64,000 bases of DNA from Aestuariibius violaceus. Its GTDB lineage: Bacteria > Pseudomonadota > Alphaproteobacteria > Rhodobacterales > Rhodobacteraceae. The stretch spans positions 1,302,001 to 1,366,000 of the forward strand of contig NZ_JBFONT020000001.1 of the NCBI RefSeq assembly GCF_040779325.2, read 5' to 3'. The position numbers were made by a program, and so were the translations under genes. Positions 35,085 to 43,423 of the stretch are shown in pieces. The stretch's first letter is position 1, and each line of letters starts with the position of its first letter. Below the pieces are notes generated by a model. It saw only the letters and a program-made list of their open reading frames with translations, ran no database searches and was not told the DNA's origin.

Positions 35085-35468
35085 TCAGAGGGCGAGGAAA
35101 TAGAGGATGCAGGTCGCGATGAACCCAGCCGTCCAGACGGCGGTGCGCAGGCCGATGATGCCGAAGATATAGGCGGGTACATAGATCACCCGGGCGACGA
35201 GGAAGATCTGCGCGGCCAGCAGTGTCTGGTTCATCTCGCGGTCGAGGACGATCAGAAGGATCACAGCCGGCGCGAACAGCGCCATGGCGACAACCGAGTT
35301 ATCAAGCGCGCGGGCCAGCCGCCCGGTCATCCCCGCGACGGTCCGTTCCTCGTCGCGCGAGGACAGCAGATAGCCCATCCCGAGCGCCTGCATGGCGCCG
35401 GTTGCCTGCAGGACGAGGGTGATGGCGGTGAGAAGCCCGTAGAGGGCGAGTATGGTAGAGAGGGTCAT
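35085..35468 (-). CDS. MAPEG family membrane protein (second copy)
   Basis: A 127-residue protein with four predicted helices and MAPEG features (RLARALDNSVVAMALFAPAV, ARVIYVPAYIFGI). It shares the order of conserved blocks with the 133-residue copy 600 bp downstream (KRALEN versus ARALDN; AYIPAYA versus VYVPAYI), so the two are probably old paralogues. The ATG is at 35468. The role is unknown. Confidence 0.87.
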   Translation of the reverse strand: MTLSTILALYGLLTAITLVLQATGAMQALGMGYLLSSRDEERTVAGMTGRLARALDNSVVAMALFAPAVILLIVLDREMNQTLLAAQIFLVARVIYVPAYIFGIIGLRTAVWTAGFIATCILYFLAL

Positions 35469-35527
35469 GTCAACGTCGTAAGTGGCAGCGCGGCAAAGGT
35501 CAAAGCGCACATGCGTGCTGTTTGGTT

Positions 35528-35917
35528 TTACGCCGTCTCCGGCGGGTGCCCGACATAGACCGATGGGATATCCCAGACCTCGGCGACCTTGCCGTCCCGG
35601 AACCGCCAGATCACGGCGACGTCGAATTCGTGGCGCCCGGCGCCTTCGCCAAAGCTGTTTTTCGTATGGGCGACGACAAGCTCGTCCCCCAAGGGCCAGG
35701 CATCCTGCGGCACGACTTTGAACGTGGCATCTGACATCTCGGCGAGCTGCCGGAAGAACCGGCTGAGCCCGTCGATCCCGTGGTAATCGCCTTGAAGGTC
35801 GGCACGGAGGGGATTGAAGAAGTGCCAGACGAAATCCTCCGTCACGAGTCCCTTGCAGGTTTCGGGGGTCCGGATGTCGAAGCGTTCCAGCGTTTCGAGG
35901 TTCTTTTGGGCGGTCAT
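35528..35917 (-). CDS. SnoaL-like / NTF2-fold protein
   Basis: A 129-residue protein with the cone-shaped NTF2-like fold pattern (FVWHFFNPLRADLQGDYHGIDGLSRFFRQL, broken here by loops, and IWRFRDGKVAEVWDI near the end). Members are polyketide cyclases, isomerases or small-ligand binders; no specific function can be read. AAGAAGG stands eight bases before the chosen ATG. It is the first gene of a small group with the MAPEG and L,D-transpeptidase genes. Confidence 0.8.
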   Translation of the reverse strand: MTAQKNLETLERFDIRTPETCKGLVTEDFVWHFFNPLRADLQGDYHGIDGLSRFFRQLAEMSDATFKVVPQDAWPLGDELVVAHTKNSFGEGAGRHEFDVAVIWRFRDGKVAEVWDIPSVYVGHPPETA

Positions 35918-36235
35918 GGTAACGGCCTTCTTGAGGGGAGTGGTGTTGAACGGGGCAGGCACGGGAAACGTTACATCGGTTCGCATAGACGAAACGGCGG
36001 ACGGCCTCTCCTTGCGCGATGTCAAACTTCCGGGAAAATTCGGCCGGTGGCCAAGATGGTGAAGCGGGTCAGAGGCCCTCCGAGCATAGAGTGGGCATCG
36101 GCCCTCCGCCCGCCGTTTGCTCCGCGGTATGAGATGGTGGGCAGAATTGCCCACCCTACGCTTGCTGTTTTGTTTTAGTGCGGGATATGCGCGTCTTGCC
36201 CAGCCTATTCGACTGTTCCGTCTCCGACATTCACT
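35918..36235. other. Intergenic region with a REP-like hairpin
   Basis: About 318 bases without a supported gene. At 36136-36155 a hairpin GGTGGGCA-gaat-TGCCCACC is followed by CCTACGCTTGCTG. The same tail, CCTACGCTTGTTG, is found at 1834-1846, and the GGTGGG...CCCACCCTA form is found at 2052-2073. This is probably a dispersed short repeat. A promoter for the SnoaL-like gene should lie at the left end, but is not identified. Confidence 0.55.
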
Positions 36236-36649
36236 TCATCCTTGCCGGATATGTTCCAGCAGGGTCGTGCGGACGAAGAGGAGCCACAGGAGCGCCAGAA
36301 ATCCTATCCCGGCGATGGATTGTGCGAGCCCAGCGACGGAGATCGCGTGTGGCGAGGACGAGGCAACCACGAGGATGAGATAGGTAACGGTCCAAAGGCC
36401 CATCGCCTCGATCAACGGGATGACCAGCCTGCTGCGGAAGAAGGAAAAGACGGCAGCCGCGCCCGAAATGCCGAGGGCGCCGATGAACATGACGCTTGCC
36501 TCAATCGGGCCGATATAGCTGAAACAGTTGATCAGGCTCGGCTCCGCAGTGGTGGTCGGGAAGACAAACATCTTGATCGCAAAGGCCACCCACACGGCGC
36601 CTGTGATCAGGCTGAGCTTGAAGGGAAGTTCGAGGCCGGTGATCCGCAT
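36236..36649 (-). CDS. Hypothetical four-helix membrane protein
   Basis: A 137-residue protein with four predicted membrane helices (for example LSLITGAVWVAFAIKMFVF and GFLALLWLLFVRTTLLEHI). I recognise no family. It has a lower-GC look than its neighbours and lies between sucB and lpdA on the same strand, in the group of extra genes in this block. The ATG at 36649 gives a natural start. No function is proposed. Confidence 0.6.
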   Translation of the reverse strand: MRITGLELPFKLSLITGAVWVAFAIKMFVFPTTTAEPSLINCFSYIGPIEASVMFIGALGISGAAAVFSFFRSRLVIPLIEAMGLWTVTYLILVVASSSPHAISVAGLAQSIAGIGFLALLWLLFVRTTLLEHIRQG

Positions 36650-36699
36650 CAGGGTAGTTCAGGAAACCATATGAAATTGGAAGAGAGAGTTCATGAGCA

Positions 36700-36960
36700 T
36701 CATGCCTTCGCTCTCCTCCGAGGCGGGGGTGGCAGGTCAGAACTCTCTGCCATTTCCATCCATTCTGCGGATGTCTCAAGCGTCGCGCAGATCGAGATAT
36801 CCAGCTCTTTCCGACGTTGCCGTGGAATTCCAATCGACAGTTCAGGACCATTCTCGAACTGAACCATGATGTGATGGCGGCTGTCCTGTCTGACGAACTT
36901 CACCTTCTGCCCCTTGAGGAGCGCTGTCGATCGAGCGTTGGCTTCGTCGAAGTCTCCCAT
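36700..36960 (-). CDS. Hypothetical small soluble protein after sucB
   Basis: An 86-residue protein (MGDFDEANARSTALLKGQKV..., ending in a basic PPPPRRRAKA tail). No family is recognised; a beta-strand pair around HHIMVQFENGPELSIGI is likely. The start codon lies one base after the sucB stop, so it is probably translated with sucB. By eye its base composition is poorer in GC than sucB. Function unknown. Confidence 0.6.
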   Translation of the reverse strand: MGDFDEANARSTALLKGQKVKFVRQDSRHHIMVQFENGPELSIGIPRQRRKELDISICATLETSAEWMEMAESSDLPPPPRRRAKA

Positions 36961-36961
36961 C

Positions 36962-38533
36962 TCACAAATCCATCAGCAGCCGCCGCGGATCCTCCAGCGC
37001 TTCCTTCACCCGCACAAGGAACGTCACCGCCCCCTTGCCGTCGACGATGCGGTGGTCGTAGCTGAGGGCGAGGTACATCATCGGGCGGATCACGATTTCT
37101 CCGTTCACGACCATGGGACGCTCCTGGATCTTGTGCATGCCGAGGATGCCCGATTGCGGCGGGTTCAGGATCGGCGAGCTCATCAGCGAGCCGTAGACGC
37201 CGCCGTTCGAGATGGTGAACGAGCCGCCCTGCATGTCGGCCATGGAGAGCTTGCCGTCGCGGGCCTTCACGCCCAGTTCGGCGATGGTCTTTTCGATCGT
37301 CGCGAAGCTCATGTCGTCGGCGTTGCGCACGACGGGCACGACAAGGCCGTTCGGCGTGCCGACGGCGATGCCCATATGGACGTAGTTCTTGTAGACGACG
37401 TGGTCGCCGTCGATCTCGGCATTGACGTCCGGCACCTCTTTCAGGGCGTGGCAGCACGCCTTGGTGAAGAACGACATGAAGCCCAGCTTGACGCCATGCT
37501 TCTTCAGGAACAGGTCTTTGTATTCATTGCGCAATTCCATGACGCCGGTCATGTCCACCTCGTTATAGGTGGTCAGCATGGCCGCTGTGTTCTGCGCCTC
37601 TTTCAGGCGGCGGGCGATGGTCTGGCGCAGGCGGGTCATCTTGACCCGTTCCTCCTGCGCCTCGTCCTCTGCCGCGACGGGCGCGCGCGGGGCGGGCGCG
37701 GGGGCCTCGGCCTGCTTCGGCGGTTCGGACAGCGCCTTGAGCACGTCGCCCTTCATCACCCGGCCGTCGCGGCCGGTGGCGGTGACCGCATCGCGGGAGA
37801 GGTTCTTTTCCGCCATCAGCTTTTGCGCCGAGGGGGCATCTTCCACATCACTGCGCCCCTTGTCGGGCGTCTGGGTCTGGGCAGGCGTGTTCGCCTCCAT
37901 CGTCGTCTTGGGCGTGCCGACGCTTTCGGAATGGCCCGCGCCGCGGGTCATCACGGCCAGCTTGCCGCCGGCAGCGACGGTTTCGCCTTCCTTTGCGAGG
38001 ATCTCGGTCAGCGTCCCGGCGGTGGGGGCGGGCACCTCGACCGACACCTTGTCGGTTTCCAGCTCGCACAGCATCTCATCCGCCGCAACGCTGTCGCCCG
38101 CCTGTTTGAACCAGGTGGAGACGGTCGCCTCGGTCACGCTTTCGCCAAGGGCGGGGACCATGATGTCGACCGGCTCTCCCTCGCCGTCATCCTCGGTCTT
38201 GGGGGCGGGCTTGCTTTCCTCGGCCTCAGCCTCGGCCGCTTTCGGAGCGGCCTCCGCCTTCGGCGCGTCATCCGCAGGAGCCGCGCCGTTTCCGGCGCCT
38301 TCCGCGATCTGGGCGAGCAGGGCGTCGACGCCCACCGTCTCGCCCTCCTTGGCCACGATCTCTTCCAGCTTGCCAGCGGCGGGAGAGGGAACCTCGACCG
38401 TGACCTTGTCGGTCTCGAGCTCGCAGAGCATCTCGTCCACTTCCACCGCGTCGCCGGGCTGCTTGAACCAGGTCGCGACGGTGGCTTCGGTTACCGATTC
38501 CCCGAGGGTGGGAACACGCACTTCGGTACTCAT
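36962..38533 (-). CDS. sucB: Dihydrolipoyllysine succinyltransferase (E2 of 2-oxoglutarate dehydrogenase)
   Basis: A 523-residue E2 core with two lipoyl domains instead of the single one of E. coli. The modified lysines are Lys43 and Lys162, each in a CELETDKV(T/S)VEVP loop. Ala/Pro/Glu linkers lead to a peripheral subunit-binding domain (residues about 233-268) and the acyltransferase domain with His494 and Asp498 in SYDHRIVDGKGA. It transfers succinyl groups to CoA in the 2-oxoglutarate dehydrogenase complex. The ATG at MSTEVRVPTLG is chosen; it starts 4 bp after sucA. Confidence 0.96.
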   Translation of the reverse strand: MSTEVRVPTLGESVTEATVATWFKQPGDAVEVDEMLCELETDKVTVEVPSPAAGKLEEIVAKEGETVGVDALLAQIAEGAGNGAAPADDAPKAEAAPKAAEAEAEESKPAPKTEDDGEGEPVDIMVPALGESVTEATVSTWFKQAGDSVAADEMLCELETDKVSVEVPAPTAGTLTEILAKEGETVAAGGKLAVMTRGAGHSESVGTPKTTMEANTPAQTQTPDKGRSDVEDAPSAQKLMAEKNLSRDAVTATGRDGRVMKGDVLKALSEPPKQAEAPAPAPRAPVAAEDEAQEERVKMTRLRQTIARRLKEAQNTAAMLTTYNEVDMTGVMELRNEYKDLFLKKHGVKLGFMSFFTKACCHALKEVPDVNAEIDGDHVVYKNYVHMGIAVGTPNGLVVPVVRNADDMSFATIEKTIAELGVKARDGKLSMADMQGGSFTISNGGVYGSLMSSPILNPPQSGILGMHKIQERPMVVNGEIVIRPMMYLALSYDHRIVDGKGAVTFLVRVKEALEDPRRLLMDL

Positions 38534-38537
38534 CTGA

Positions 38538-41507
38538 TTATCCTTCGATTCCAAGCGCTTCGTTCACGAGCGCGTCCTGCTGTGCCTTGTGTTGCGATGC
38601 GAGGCCGGTCGCGGGCGACGCGGCGGCGGCGCGGCCCGCATAGACGGGCCGTTTGTGCTGGGCGTCGATGCGGGTCAGCACCCATTCGAGGTTGGGCTCC
38701 ATGAAGGACCAGCCGCCCTGGTTGCGGGGTTCTTCCTGGCACCAGATCATCTCGGCCCCCTTGAAGCGCTCCAGCTCCTTGACCGCCGACTGGGCGGGGA
38801 AGGGATAGAACTGCTCGAACCGGAGGAGGTAGACATCGTCGAGCCCTTCGGCGTCGCGCTTTTCCAGAAGGTCGTAATAGACCTTGCCCGAACACATCAC
38901 GACGCGTTTGACCTTGTCGTCGGCGGCCAGCTTGGTGTCGGAGTTGCCGTATTCCGCATCGTCCCAGAGGACGCGGTGGAAGGAGGATCCGGTCAGGAAC
39001 TCCTCTTTCTTCGACACCGCCATCTTGTGCCGCAGCAGCGACTTCGGCGTCATGATGATCAGCGGTTTGCGGAACGTCCGGTGCAGCTGGCGCCGCAGGA
39101 TGTGGAAGTAGTTCGCGGGCGTCGTGCAATTGGCGATGATCCAGTTGTCCTGGCCGCACATCTGCAGGAAGCGTTCCAGCCGGGCCGAGGAATGCTCGGG
39201 CCCTTGTCCTTCGTAGCCGTGGGGCAGCAGGCAGACGAGGCCGGACATCCTGAGCCACTTGCTTTCGCCCGAGGAGATGAACTGGTCGAACATGATCTGC
39301 GCGCCGTTGGCGAAATCGCCGAACTGCGCCTCCCACATGGTCAGCGCGTTGGGTTCGGACAGCGAGTAGCCGTATTCGAAGCCCAGCACCGCGTATTCCG
39401 AGAGCATCGAGTCGATGACCTCGTACCGGCCCTGCCCCTCGCGGATGTTGTTGAGTGGGTAGTAGCGGCTTTCGTCCTCCTGATTGACGAAGGCCGAATG
39501 GCGCTGGGAGAAGGTGCCGCGGGTGGAATCCTGGCCCGAGAGGCGCACCGGGTAGCCCTCGGTCAGGAGGGATCCGAAGGCCAGCGCCTCGGCCGTGGCC
39601 CAGTCGAAGCCTTCGCCGCTGTCGAACATCTTGGCCTTGGCCTCTAACAGCCGACCGACGGTCCGGTGCAACGGAAAATCGTCGGGTGCCTTGGTCAGTG
39701 CCTTGCCGACCTGATCGAAGGTCTCTTCCTTGATGGCGGTCTTGCCGCGCTGGTACTTGCCCGCCTCGCGCTTGTCGAGGTGGCTCCAGCGCCCGTCGAG
39801 CCAATCGGCCTTGTTCGGGCGATAGTCCTTGCCGGCCTCGAACTCCTCGTTGAGGTGGGATTGGAAGGACGCCTTCATATCCTCGATCTCGCCTTCGGGG
39901 ATCAGCCCGTCGGCGACCAGCCGTTCCGTGTAGAGCGTCAGCGTCGTCTTCTGCTTCTTGATCTTCTTGTACATCAGGGGGTTGGTGAACATCGGTTCGT
40001 CCCCCTCGTTGTGGCCGAAGCGGCGGTAGCAGAAGATATCGATCACAACGTCCTTGTGGAACTTCTGCCGGAACTCGGTCGCGACCTTGGCGGCGTGGAC
40101 GACCGCCTCGGGGTCGTCGCCGTTCACGTGGAAGATCGGTGCCTCGACCATCAGCGCGATGTCGGTGGGGTAGGGGCTGGAACGGCTGAAATGCGGCGCC
40201 GTCGTGAACCCGATCTGGTTGTTGACGACGATATGCATCGTGCCGCCCGTGCGGTGCCCGCGCAGGCCCGAAAGGCCGAAGCATTCGGCGACCACGCCCT
40301 GGCCTGCGAAGGCCGCATCGCCATGCAGCAGCACCGGCAGCACCTTGGTCCGCTCGGGGTCGTTCAGCTGGTCCTGCTTGGCGCGCGCCTTGCCGAGGAC
40401 GACCGGGTTCACCGCTTCGAGGTGCGAGGGGTTCGCGGTCAGTGACAGGTGGACGGAGTTGCCGTCGAATTCCCGGTCGGACGAGGCGCCGAGGTGATAC
40501 TTCACGTCGCCAGAGCCATCCACGTCTTCGGGTTTGAAGGACCCGCCCTGGAATTCGTTGAAGATGGCGCGATAGGGCTTGCCCATCACATTGGCCAGCA
40601 CGCTCAGCCGCCCGCGGTGGGGCATGCCGATCACGATCTCGTCGATGCCCAGCGCACCGCCGCGCTTGATGATCTGCTCCATCGCCGGGATCAGCGCCTC
40701 GCCCCCATCCAGGCCGAAGCGTTTGGTGCCCATGTATTTGACGTGCAGGAACTTTTCGAAGCCCTCGGCCTCGACCATCTTGTTGAGGATCGCCTTGCGG
40801 CCTTCCTTGGTGAACTGGATCTCCTTGCCCAGCCCCTCGATCCGTTCCTTCAGCCAGCCAGATTGTTCTGGATCCGAGATGTGCATGTATTGCAGCGCGA
40901 AGGTGCCGCAATAGGTGCGCTTCACCAGGGCCAGGATCTCGTTCATCGTCGCGATTTCGAGGCCCAGCACGTTGTCGATGAAGATCGGCCGGTCCATGTC
41001 GGCGGCGGTGAAGCCGTAGCTTTTCGGGTCGAGCTCGGGATGCGGCTCTTCCTCGCGCATCCCCAGCGGATCGAGGTCGGCGACAAGGTGCCCCCGGATC
41101 CGGTAGGCGCGGATGATCATCAGCGCGCGGATCGAGTCGAGCACGGCGGACCGCACCTGCGCATCGGTGATCGACACGCCCTTTTCCTCGGCCTTGGCCT
41201 GGATCTTCTCGCCCGCCACCTTGGCCTCTTTCGCGGCCGCCGGGTCGGCGGGCCACTGCCCGTCAAGCGCCGCGGTCAGATCGTCGGCGGGCTGCGGCGG
41301 CCAGTCGGCGCGCGCCCAGGACGGCCCCTCCGCCTCGGCCTTGGCCGCGTCGCTGTCGCCAAGCTCCTTGAAGAACCGCTGCCACTCGTCATCGACCGCG
41401 TCCGGGTTGTCGGCGTAGCGGGCATAGAGCTGCTCGATGTAATCGGCATTCGCCCCCTGCAGGAAGGAGGAGGCATGGAAGACGTCGTTGGGGGATTGTT
41501 CGGTCAT
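38538..41507 (-). CDS. sucA: 2-oxoglutarate dehydrogenase E1 component
   Basis: A 989-residue thiamine-diphosphate enzyme that decarboxylates 2-oxoglutarate and succinylates SucB. Family blocks include the N-terminal ANADYIEQLYARY, the active-site regions GMPHRGRLSVLANVMGK and HGDAAFAGQGVVAE, the ThDP motif region NQIGFTTAP, and LLPHGYEGQGPEHSSARLER split across the C-terminal half. Length is normal for the alphaproteobacterial enzyme. Its start overlaps the stop of a small secreted-protein gene by 4 bp, and it is followed by sucB. Confidence 0.97.
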   Translation of the reverse strand: MTEQSPNDVFHASSFLQGANADYIEQLYARYADNPDAVDDEWQRFFKELGDSDAAKAEAEGPSWARADWPPQPADDLTAALDGQWPADPAAAKEAKVAGEKIQAKAEEKGVSITDAQVRSAVLDSIRALMIIRAYRIRGHLVADLDPLGMREEEPHPELDPKSYGFTAADMDRPIFIDNVLGLEIATMNEILALVKRTYCGTFALQYMHISDPEQSGWLKERIEGLGKEIQFTKEGRKAILNKMVEAEGFEKFLHVKYMGTKRFGLDGGEALIPAMEQIIKRGGALGIDEIVIGMPHRGRLSVLANVMGKPYRAIFNEFQGGSFKPEDVDGSGDVKYHLGASSDREFDGNSVHLSLTANPSHLEAVNPVVLGKARAKQDQLNDPERTKVLPVLLHGDAAFAGQGVVAECFGLSGLRGHRTGGTMHIVVNNQIGFTTAPHFSRSSPYPTDIALMVEAPIFHVNGDDPEAVVHAAKVATEFRQKFHKDVVIDIFCYRRFGHNEGDEPMFTNPLMYKKIKKQKTTLTLYTERLVADGLIPEGEIEDMKASFQSHLNEEFEAGKDYRPNKADWLDGRWSHLDKREAGKYQRGKTAIKEETFDQVGKALTKAPDDFPLHRTVGRLLEAKAKMFDSGEGFDWATAEALAFGSLLTEGYPVRLSGQDSTRGTFSQRHSAFVNQEDESRYYPLNNIREGQGRYEVIDSMLSEYAVLGFEYGYSLSEPNALTMWEAQFGDFANGAQIMFDQFISSGESKWLRMSGLVCLLPHGYEGQGPEHSSARLERFLQMCGQDNWIIANCTTPANYFHILRRQLHRTFRKPLIIMTPKSLLRHKMAVSKKEEFLTGSSFHRVLWDDAEYGNSDTKLAADDKVKRVVMCSGKVYYDLLEKRDAEGLDDVYLLRFEQFYPFPAQSAVKELERFKGAEMIWCQEEPRNQGGWSFMEPNLEWVLTRIDAQHKRPVYAGRAAAASPATGLASQHKAQQDALVNEALGIEG

Positions 41508-42145
41508 TGGGGGACCTCGTTGGGCGGGAAACTATTGTAAGTGTTGAACACCGTCTGCGGGACGTATGAACGGCTGCTCTTTTCCATGAGAGACATACGG
41601 TCGAGAGAGATAACAAAAGCAGATGCTGCATCGGGCATTGTGCCGTCTGAGGAAGGCTCCCCGCGAAGCTGGACCCGATCTGAATGAGTGAAGTCGGCGG
41701 TTGCCGGGAAGATCGGCTCGGCTAGGACACCTTCGCATCTGACGACCGAGAACGCAGGATTGTTGCTGAGGTAAACGACAAGTGCTTCAGGCCCACCTTC
41801 TGTCTCGCGGAGAAAGATCCGCATCGCGCTTTCGGGTAAATCGACTTTGTGTCGTAGTCCCCGGATTGCAGACTCATTGAGTTCAAGCATCGAAGGGAGT
41901 CTGGCTACCGGTGCATCGCCAAAGAAGCTCTCGGCAGCGTTAGTCCATATCATTGCGTCGACGAAAGCATCGGGAAGGGCAGTCCGCTCTAAAACAGTCC
42001 AACCTGCCGCCTCCAGCGGAGCCTGGACCGCGGCGATCGAATTCGCACTTTGTGCGCAAATTCCCAGGGTCGCTCCCAAAAAGTTCGAGTCTGCGTGAGC
42101 TGATGTCGCCATGAAGACGAACAGCGATGCGAGTGCTTTTCTCAC
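41504..42145 (-). CDS. Hypothetical secreted protein before sucA
   Basis: A 213-residue protein with a signal peptide (KALASLFVFMATSAHA, residues about 3-18). I recognise no family. The start is GTG at 42145, whose bases overlap the stop of the DUF805 gene (GTGA), and its stop overlaps the sucA ATG. An upstream frame extension runs into the DUF805 gene and is rejected. By eye it is clearly poorer in GC than sucA. A similar secreted gene with an N-terminal Cys-containing region lies 600 bp upstream, after sucD. Function unknown. Confidence 0.65.
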   Translation of the reverse strand: MRKALASLFVFMATSAHADSNFLGATLGICAQSANSIAAVQAPLEAAGWTVLERTALPDAFVDAMIWTNAAESFFGDAPVARLPSMLELNESAIRGLRHKVDLPESAMRIFLRETEGGPEALVVYLSNNPAFSVVRCEGVLAEPIFPATADFTHSDRVQLRGEPSSDGTMPDAASAFVISLDRMSLMEKSSRSYVPQTVFNTYNSFPPNEVPQ

Positions 42146-42618
42146 GCCTCCACCCCCTTCGGATTGGCGCCATAGCGGTTTGCCCCCGGCTCCGACGGGC
42201 GGGCGAGGAGGAGGAGGGTCAGGGCGAGGGCGGCAAGTTCGATCACGGTCAGCACGATATAGGCAAGGTTGCGCCCCGTCTGTAGCCATCCGGCTGCTAA
42301 AGCGGCGTTAACCGGCACGACCACCGCCAAGGGCACCAGCGTGAGCCATCCCGGCCGCCCGGTATCCTGCATCCGCCGCCAGCCCAGCGCCATCAGCGGA
42401 CACGCCATGGCCAGCAGCGCCAGCCCCGTCACGGGAAACCGCGGGCTGGCATCGACCGCGACCGTTCCGCCCCCGAACACCACCTGATCCACCCCCAGCG
42501 CCAGCACGACCACACAAAGCGCCGCCAGCATCGTCCACCAGAACTCCGACCGCCGGGAGCGGCCCGAGAAGGTCCGCCAGCGGGCAAGAGAGGCTTGGAG
42601 GGCGGCGAGGGGGGTCAT
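42142..42618 (-). CDS. DUF805 family membrane protein
   Basis: A 158-residue protein with the DUF805 pattern: an N-terminal WRTFSGRSRRSEFWW motif, then four helices with LGWRRMQDTGRPGWL between the second and third. The family is widespread and of unknown function. Both ends overlap neighbours (ATGA with a micro-ORF upstream, GTGA with the secreted gene downstream), so it is translated as part of the suc block. Confidence 0.88.
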   Translation of the reverse strand: MTPLAALQASLARWRTFSGRSRRSEFWWTMLAALCVVVLALGVDQVVFGGGTVAVDASPRFPVTGLALLAMACPLMALGWRRMQDTGRPGWLTLVPLAVVVPVNAALAAGWLQTGRNLAYIVLTVIELAALALTLLLLARPSEPGANRYGANPKGVEA

Positions 42619-42704
42619 CTTTCCAGTATCTTCCGATCGCTGTGACCCATGCCCCGCACGTTGCTGGAGCTGTGAATGAAGTCGCTGTCGCTTTGATATG
42701 CCAT
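42615..42704 (-). CDS. Possible 29-residue micro-ORF before the DUF805 gene
   Basis: A frame of 29 codons begins MAYQSDSDFIHSSSNVRGM and ends in an ATGA overlap with the DUF805 start, so it could act as a coupled leader peptide. It shares a 16-base stretch (TCTTCCGATCnCTGTG on the plus strand) with the sucC-derived micro-ORF at 44822-44920. It may be a decayed remnant and not a gene. Evidence is position and overlap only. Confidence 0.3.
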   Translation of the reverse strand: MAYQSDSDFIHSSSNVRGMGHSDRKILER

Positions 42705-42717
42705 GGTTCGCGTCCCG

Positions 42718-43422
42718 TCAGAAGGCGTTGATGACGCTGACTTGGGCAGCGAAGGTGATCGACGTTTTCAATCCGTAACGTTCCCGCAGGATTTCGGGGT
42801 CAGCACTCAGATACTCGGCGTAGTAGACCTTTGGCATGGGAACAAACGGAAGCAGCGCCAGCATCTCTGCGAACGTACCGGGATGCTGATCGACCGAGCG
42901 GAAGGCGAACCCCTCTGCGGTTGCGACCTCATCGGTTTCATCAGCGGTCGACATGAAATCAGAAGCGTTTGGCGGCGCCTCGTTCAGCAGAATCTCGCAC
43001 GACCATGTGTTGTCATCATCCGATGTCAGGACCAGAACTCCTGATCCGGCAGGATCACGGAAGGCGCGGGTTCGATATGTCTGATCCAAGCCCTCGAGCC
43101 CGAATGCGGGCAAACCACCCGTCTCATTGCGATAGTCTTGCAGACTTGCGGTCCAGTCCTCTACCGAGGTTTTGCCCAGGTAGGCTGACGCCCCGAAGTA
43201 TCGCAGGGCGCCGTAGACGTGACCCATCTCCTGAAGCTCTTCCGAAAGATCGGTCTCGGCCCATCCCATACGGGCAATCCGTTCCGCGACGACGGCCGCG
43301 GCGACGTCCATGTCGGTGGCGCACGCCTCGAATGCGGGCGCCTCCGGATGGGGAAGACTGGCAGCAGCCACGGCACCTCCGCTCAGGAGTGCGACCAGTA
43401 AGATGGACGCACGGCCCGTCAC
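42718..43422 (-). CDS. Hypothetical secreted protein after sucD
   Basis: A 234-residue protein with a signal peptide (ASILLVALLSGGAVAAAS). The mature part has Cys residues (EACATD, WSCEIL) and no recognised domain. The start is taken as GTG at 43422, one base after the sucD stop; a TTG at 43431 that overlaps sucD is the alternative. GGAGG lies 12 bases before the GTG. It is poorer in GC than sucD by eye. Function unknown. Confidence 0.6.
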   Translation of the reverse strand: MTGRASILLVALLSGGAVAAASLPHPEAPAFEACATDMDVAAAVVAERIARMGWAETDLSEELQEMGHVYGALRYFGASAYLGKTSVEDWTASLQDYRNETGGLPAFGLEGLDQTYRTRAFRDPAGSGVLVLTSDDDNTWSCEILLNEAPPNASDFMSTADETDEVATAEGFAFRSVDQHPGTFAEMLALLPFVPMPKVYYAEYLSADPEILRERYGLKTSITFAAQVSVINAF

Positions 43423-43423
43423 T

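Noticed and set aside
38530..41256. 908-codon minus-strand frame inside sucA
   Set aside because: It is on the same strand but in another frame of sucA, with an Arg-rich shadow composition. The 989-residue sucA frame has all enzyme motifs.
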